Shown: piece after piece, positions 58,896-64,000 of the stretch
Numbering within the stretch: position 1 is the first letter of the stretch
Layout of the letters: every line of letters starts with the position of its first letter
Assembly: GCA_036583965.1 (NCBI GenBank)
Contig: JAZBQD010000034.1
Location: forward strand, 5,355,222-5,419,221
DNA from: Prunella strophiata
Taxonomy: Eukaryota; Chordata; Aves; Passeriformes; Prunellidae
Direction of reading: 5' to 3'
DNA length: 64,000 bases
Notes under the pieces: generated by a model
What the model was told of the DNA's origin: nothing
The model's database searches: none
What the model saw: only the letters and a program-made list of their open reading frames with translations
Program-made: the position numbers and the translations under genes

Positions 58896-61626
58896 TCAGT
58901 GAAGGCAGGAGCAGAGCTGGGCTCTGGTGTGACTCCAGACCTGCAGACACACAACCAGCTCTGGGCCTGGCTCCTTAATCACCTTAATCTGATTTCCCTG
59001 CAGGCTGTTTGTTGCCAGAGGAGCAGGCACCCTGCCTGCTGCTTCGGGCTCTGTATTCCACCTGTGTCTGCATTTGGGAAGGGCTGATGGAAGGCATTAA
59101 TGGAAACTGTCCTGATGTAGAAATTCCTGCTATATTTATCTTCAGTAATTCTTAGTGCTGCTGCTGCACTTGAGCTCTGCCACAGCTCTTTTAGTTCATT
59201 CAGAACTGCATTCATTATAGATAACACAACAGCTGGACTATTCTTTTCTAACTCAGTCTTGGGCTGAAAGTGCCAGTAATGATAAATTCTGTAAGAATGG
59301 GACTTTAACTGCAGTCTACAAATTACTTTCCTTCACAGCAAGTTCAGTTTTACACCTGTGCTTCCATATGTGCCATTGACTTGTGCCATACATCTTTATT
59401 TACCAGTTCATGAAGAAACACTGGTACTTAGGTGTAAACAGCAGGAGGCTTTTAATGGTGACCTTGATCTTTCTGGGAAATTTGGAAAGCAGTTGGAAGC
59501 AGGGCTGCTTTGTTGGGAGCATGAAGGATATCTGGATTGTGCAGCTCCCTGAGGCAATGTCTTTCTTTTCATGGCCTCACTGTGTTTTTCCCCTCCACAG
59601 AGCTCCTAAGAAAAATCCTACATTGTGGAATAGTTGACTAGATCCTACTGGGATTCAAGTCACATTTAAATATTAATATTATAAAATGTCAGGAAATAAA
59701 TGTAAAGAGAATTACGGGAATAATTGGGTTAGCTGATACACTGCTTTGACCTGAGAGGACATGCAGTGGCATTCTTACATAGTGCAGGAAGTTTATCACT
59801 CCAGTCTTGGAGGTGGCAAAAGTATTCTGAGCCTTTAATGTTTGTTTTGAGGATTTGGAAGCAATGCAGAAGCTGGCACCTGGAAGTGTTGGTTGGTTGT
59901 TACTGAAATCAGTGTCAGTAGAGATGAAGTTTCACCTCTCTTTGCTGGCTGTGTGTGGAACAGTTTGAGGCCCATGTTCTGACAAAAAACACAACAAAGA
60001 ATAACCAGTGAAGAAGCAGCAAATGTTTCCTTTCTTTGCCCTTTGTATCGTGGAGAACTCTGGCAGTTCTCCTTGTGAATGCAGAGGGTGGTTTGGTGGT
60101 GATGTCAAAGTATTAATCTGATGTGCTGGTGTAAAAGGCATCAGGTGTGCATGGAAAGAAAGTGTTCAGGTATATAGAATCATAACCTTGCCTCTCTCTT
60201 TGTGTCTGAGAACATCCCTGTGTTTGTTTTAAAGGACAAACCCTTTCTCCTAGCCCAGGTGAAGTGACTCAGTCACTCCTGCCACGTCCCCACCTGGGAA
60301 GGACCATCCTGCTGTGGTGTCACCTTGCTGGGTGAAGGGAGCTGGGGCTTGCTGAGGCACCAACTTCACTTTAAATGTCACTTTTAAATAAGTAAAGGGT
60401 TCTCAGGAGGTTTTGGAGCAGAAAGGAGCTTTTCTCACAAGGAACTGGCTCAGTTCACCACAGGGCCCTAGTGAGGAGTGACCATTCTGGCAGGGGTGGT
60501 GAGGCTTCAGCTGAGAACTCCTGTGTAACTGGACCTGGAACTGTTGTTCTTTGTATTCCAGCTGCTCTTTGCAAAGCAGGCTGTTTGGATAAGTAAAGAC
60601 TTCTTTGCATAGTGTCTGTTTTTACCACAGTCTGATAGTCCATATGCTAAAGAGGACAAACTAGCTGAGATACCATCTGAAAGTGGGAATAATCACGGGG
60701 ATGCTGTCATGTGCTGCTGGGGGAGGGCTCTGAGCTGTGGGAGAACACTTAGAGTTTACTATTTGTTTTTCAAACGAGGAGAATAAATACAGCCTGAGCA
60801 GATTGCACCAGAGTCTGACTTAGGAGCAATGCTGAGTGAGGGTTTTCCTTACACTGTTCAAAATGCTGGGTTAAGCTCAGAAGAGTCATTGGACAAACTA
60901 TCTGAAGTAGAGCAGGTCTACAGAAACTCCTAAACTGGTAAAACTACCAGTAAATAAATTGATCCAATTTCAACATATGCCTTACTTGAATTAATAGAGA
61001 AGATATTTTATTAGACAGCTATGAATTTGGCAGGTTTTAATTTGTTCTCTTGGGGAAATCTGTCTTTTCCTCTCTGCTGCTGGATGGTTTCTGTGATCCT
61101 CTACCACTAGATGTTGCTGTGTGAGTGATTGATGTAATCTTATCTGATGCTGGATGGATTCATCCCTGAAGAAAAGGAGGAGATACCACTGAAACAGCAT
61201 TTCTGCCTGCTCTGAATTTGTGTTTTGAGACTTTTGCCTGAGACATTTTTAGAGTTTATTGGCTCTGTTACATTAGTCATAAAGGTTGTCTCTCTCTTGG
61301 ATACCCAGCAGTGTGCTGATTATTGTTCCCAGTTTAGCAGGGTTTTCTCTTCAGGTGTATCTGTAGAGCTGCTGGTCTCAGCAGAGAGGAAAAAAGGCAA
61401 CAAAATGTAACTTGGCCAGAAATGTTTTTGCAGCAACTCTGTTCTGTAGCATCTGTGGCTTTTCATTCAATGAAAGATGGCAGGGGAAGAAAATTTCTGT
61501 ACATTCCAGCATGAGGAGAAATCAATTTTCAGGGGAAATTTTGCCTTTGGCTGTTTTTTAAGCTCTCACCTTGTTGCTGAAGGATTACTCACCTCCTTGG
61601 GGGTTTGCTGTGTTTATTCTGCACAG

Positions 61627-61803
61627 AAGTCGACAAATAGAAAAGCTCCATCAGGGTGAACTGAAGTTATCCTAAGAAAAATTTCATTGCATGGATAGTG
61701 TAAACTCCCTGAGACTGAAGTAAAGCTGGAAAGGAATCTACAAGTGAATAAAACAAGAAGTTTGGAATTGGATTTGGGGAATCTGGGCTTGGAAATGCCT
61801 CAG
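61627..61803 (+). CDS. CREBRF: CREBRF exon with start codon (MPQ)
   Basis: The exon ends with ATGCCTCAG at 61795-61803, giving Met-Pro-Gln, followed by the consensus donor 'gtaagt'. Mammalian CREBRF begins MPQPSVSGMDPP, and the next exon continues PSVSGMDPP in phase 0, so this ATG is the start. Only the last nine bases are coding. The acceptor at 61626 ('tttattctgcacag') is the best candidate but not certain. Confidence 0.8.
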
Positions 61804-64000
61804 GTAAGTCTGCTAGGATTTTATTTGCTTCTGTAAATAATTTTGCCTCTGTTTAGGAACAGATTTGACCAGCACTAGGAGGGCAGATGTGTAAGAGATT
61901 AAAGGATGTATATTTTGTAGGTCCCTGTAGTGTCTGTGGTAGAAGCTGTGGTGCTGCTCTTGGTGCTGTGTTTGTTCAAGCTTCAGCCACGTTGTCTCTG
62001 GGTGAGGGAGGATGCCTGGAGAGCAGAACAGCCTTTTATTACTGCAGTGATTCACACTCAGCACACTGAATGACTTTCAGCAGCAGAAACAGTGTTTCTG
62101 CCTTCCCAACCCTCAGGGTGAGAGCGTCTAGGAGAGAAATTGAGGGCTGGAATTAAATGCAGCAGAAGGCCTTGCTGCCCATTCTCTGCATGCCCAGTCA
62201 TTCTGCATAATGCTTTTTTTGCCAAATTTCACTTTGGTCTTGAGAGAGGGGTAACAATCTAAATTTAACTGTCATAAATGTTGTTTTCCTTACAATTGTA
62301 TATGGAATTTTTATGAGTTCTAACGGCTCTAAACACAGTCAACATTGCTTTAGTACAGAATTTTTGTATTAGAGGGACTCCCAGATATTGCCAGTACTGG
62401 CCCTTATCTTCTACAAATGCCAACATGTCCCAAGATTTGGCAAACATAAGACTTTCAAACCAACAGGGAAGAATGAAGGAGCAGTGAATGCTCTTGCAGC
62501 TCTGTGGTGGATAGAAATGTGTCCTTTGATTGCTCCTGCATGTTGTCAGCTGCTCTTGAAGCACTCTCTGCCTCTAGGGAATGATGTGCTTATCTGTGGT
62601 GGTAAAAACCTTCTAAGACTAGGAGGAATGGTGATCTTCTTTCTGTTTGTTGAAGATGGAAATGTGCTTTTTCATATCATGTTTGAAATGTCTGTCCCTT
62701 GTGTTGCAGCCCAGTGTGAGTGGAATGGACCCTCCTTTTGGGGATGCCTTTCGGAGCCACCTGTTTTCAGAGCAGACTCTGATGAGCACGGATCTCCTGG
62801 CGAGCAGCTCGGATCCAGACTTCATGTATGAGCTGGTAGGTCACCTGTGAGTGCCCAGAATTTCATCTCCTCACCAGTTCCTGTAGGAATAAAGGGGTGT
62901 TTATTTAAAGAATGCTGGAAAATTATTCATTATTGCTGGCTGCTGATTAGGGAAGAGCTGGACTGCTTGTTGTGATGCTTCCTCAGCAGGCACTTCTTCA
63001 AACAGGCTCAAATCCACCTCCCACTAGTGCTCCTCCAAGCCCTGTCCAACCTGGCCTTGGGCACTTGGGCAGCCACAGCTTCTCTGGGCACCCTGTGCCA
63101 GGGCATCACCACTCTCACAGGGAAGAATTTCCCCCTGCTGTGTTCTGCTTCACCCAAGCTGTGAATGCAGGGGGAAGGAAAATAAAAGTTGACTCACAAG
63201 CTACTTGTATGAGCATTCCCTTTTTCATTTTCTCCCTGCATCAAAGGAGAAAGGTCACTCATGGTCATTAATTGGTCGTGTTAGAATGAGGTTTTCCAGG
63301 AACTGGTAAACTCCACCATATTCTGTTAAGCACACAGCAAAGATTGACCTAGATTATAGAGATGCCTGTGATGTCTTTCATATTTTAAATATTTGGATAT
63401 TGGTACTGGTTCAGTTCCTGATGAGCAGATGGATTTGCAATAGCAGGAAAATACAATGTTGTAGGAAGAGCAGTGTCTTCAGAAAGACCTGTTGCTGAAG
63501 CACAGGAGCTGAACTTCATTCATGACCTTTAAAAGAAGGTTTTAGTTGAAAGCTGAGGTCTCTTCCTGTGTCACCACTCTCCAATACTTCACTGGAATTG
63601 AGCTCTCCTTGCCAGGTTAAGTAGAGGAAAGAGATGATGGATACTTTTTTTGTATTAACTTTTAACTTACTGTGCACAGGACAGAGAAATGGACTATCAG
63701 CAAAGCTCCAGGGACAACTTGCTTTTCATGGAGGACTGCAAAGACCTTGAGAACTTGGAGTCTTTTACGGACATCCTGGACAAAGAAGCTGCTTTCACCT
63801 CCAAGTGGGAGCAGTGGGATACCTACTGTGAAGACCTAACTAAGTACACTAAATTAACCAGCTGTGACATCTGGGGAACAAAAGAGGTGGATTACCTGGG
63901 CCTTGATGACTTTTCAAGCCCATACCAGGATGAAGAGGTGATAAGCAAAACACCCACACTGGCTCAGCTGAACAGCGAGGACTCCCAGCCTGTCTCAGAT
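61795..64000 (+). CDS. CREBRF: CREBRF (CREB3 regulatory factor), N-terminal part, runs off window
   Basis: CREBRF is a nuclear bZIP-like protein that represses CREB3/Luman, affects glucocorticoid receptor levels and is the vertebrate relative of Drosophila REPTOR, a TORC1-controlled factor. Exons 61795-61803, 62710-62835 and 63680-64000 join in frame for 152 residues of about 640. The visible part is the acidic N-terminal region: PSVSGMDPPFGDAFRSHLFS, then SSSDPDFMYEL, DCKDLENLESFTDILD, WEQWDTYCEDLTKYTKLTSC and DIWGTKEVDYLGLDDFSSPY. The basic region and zipper lie beyond the window. No frame defects are seen, and substitutions relative to the human protein are few. The gene follows ATP6V0E1 on the same strand, as in mammals. 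Confidence 0.96.
61804..62709 (+). other. CREBRF: CREBRF intron
   Basis: A 0.9 kb intron between the start-codon exon and the next coding exon, with no repeats or genes recognised. Confidence 0.85.
62710..62835 (+). CDS. CREBRF: CREBRF coding exon, residues 4-45
   Basis: The acceptor is 'ccttgtgttgcag' and the donor is 'gtaggt'. Exactly 42 codons start PSVSGMDPPFGDAFRSHLFS and end DFMYEL. An internal Met at residue 9 gives a possible downstream start. Confidence 0.97.
62836..63679 (+). other. CREBRF: CREBRF intron with CR1 fragment
   Basis: A 0.84 kb intron. It contains the inverted CR1 piece at 63028-63140 and otherwise unique AT-rich sequence. Confidence 0.85.
63028..63140 (-). mobile_element. 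CR1 LINE fragment, inverted
   Basis: It contains 'ctccaagccctgtccaacct', 'cacagcttctctgggcaccc' and 'cactctcacagggaagaatt', with an internal deletion compared with the copy at 58574. Confidence 0.85.
63680..64000 (+). CDS. CREBRF: CREBRF coding exon, residues 46-152, open at window end
   Basis: The acceptor is 'ttactgtgcacag'. Its 107 codons read DREMDYQQSSRDNLLFMEDC and so on to LAQLNSEDSQPVSD at the last base. The exon continues beyond the window. Confidence 0.97.

Larger units (their letters stand above)
52354..61626 (+). other. CREBRF: CREBRF first intron (candidate)
   Basis: About 9.3 kb if exon 1 ends at 52353. It includes the second half of the CpG island, then CR1 copies at 54554-54724, 56070-56682, 57432-57612 and 58574-58895, and an AT-rich, possibly conserved stretch near 58380-58530. 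No other gene was seen. Confidence 0.55.

Overview
The window looks like nuclear DNA of a bird, probably a songbird. The coding exons match vertebrate genes with GT/AG introns, CR1 LINE fragments lie in both orientations throughout, promoters are compact CpG islands, and introns are short. The gene order ERGIC1 - RPL26L1 - ATP6V0E1 - CREBRF, all on the + strand, is the order known from human 5q35 (expected on the chicken chromosome 13 equivalent). No prokaryotic, viral or CRISPR content was seen. Family and synteny statements come from remembered proteins, because no search could be run.

Layout. 1-24211: the last seven coding exons of ERGIC1 (residues about 53-290), followed by its 3'UTR; the first exons lie upstream of the window. 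28588-33804: a 5.2 kb minisatellite of about 470 head-to-tail 11-bp units in three main sequence types. It ends about 20 bp before a very good CTCF motif, which adjoins the RPL26L1 CpG promoter. 33840-38290: RPL26L1, a complete 145-aa ribosomal protein uL24 in three coding exons plus a probable untranslated first exon. 39180-39513: a second short satellite based on ATCCC. 39515-49700: ATP6V0E1, whose GC-rich first exon reads out of frame as given. 52000-53650: a CpG island with two promoter-like blocks for CREBRF. Its start codon is at 61795, followed by one complete coding exon and one that runs off the end of the window.

The genes do not form a pathway. ERGIC1 acts in ER-Golgi traffic, RPL26L1 in the large ribosomal subunit, ATP6V0E1 in the proton channel sector of the V-ATPase, and CREBRF in transcriptional control of stress and nutrient responses. 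The most unusual item is the 11-bp array. Its three unit types are zoned, its unit-length errors are concentrated at the RPL26L1 end, and it stays open in all three forward frames for kilobases because 11 is not a multiple of 3. Those long open frames are not evidence of a protein. Other points of interest are two single-base shortfalls in ATP6V0E1, a long imperfect palindrome in an RPL26L1 intron, two near-identical CR1 copies in direct orientation about 20 kb apart, and a perfect CLEAR-type E-box in the CREBRF promoter region.
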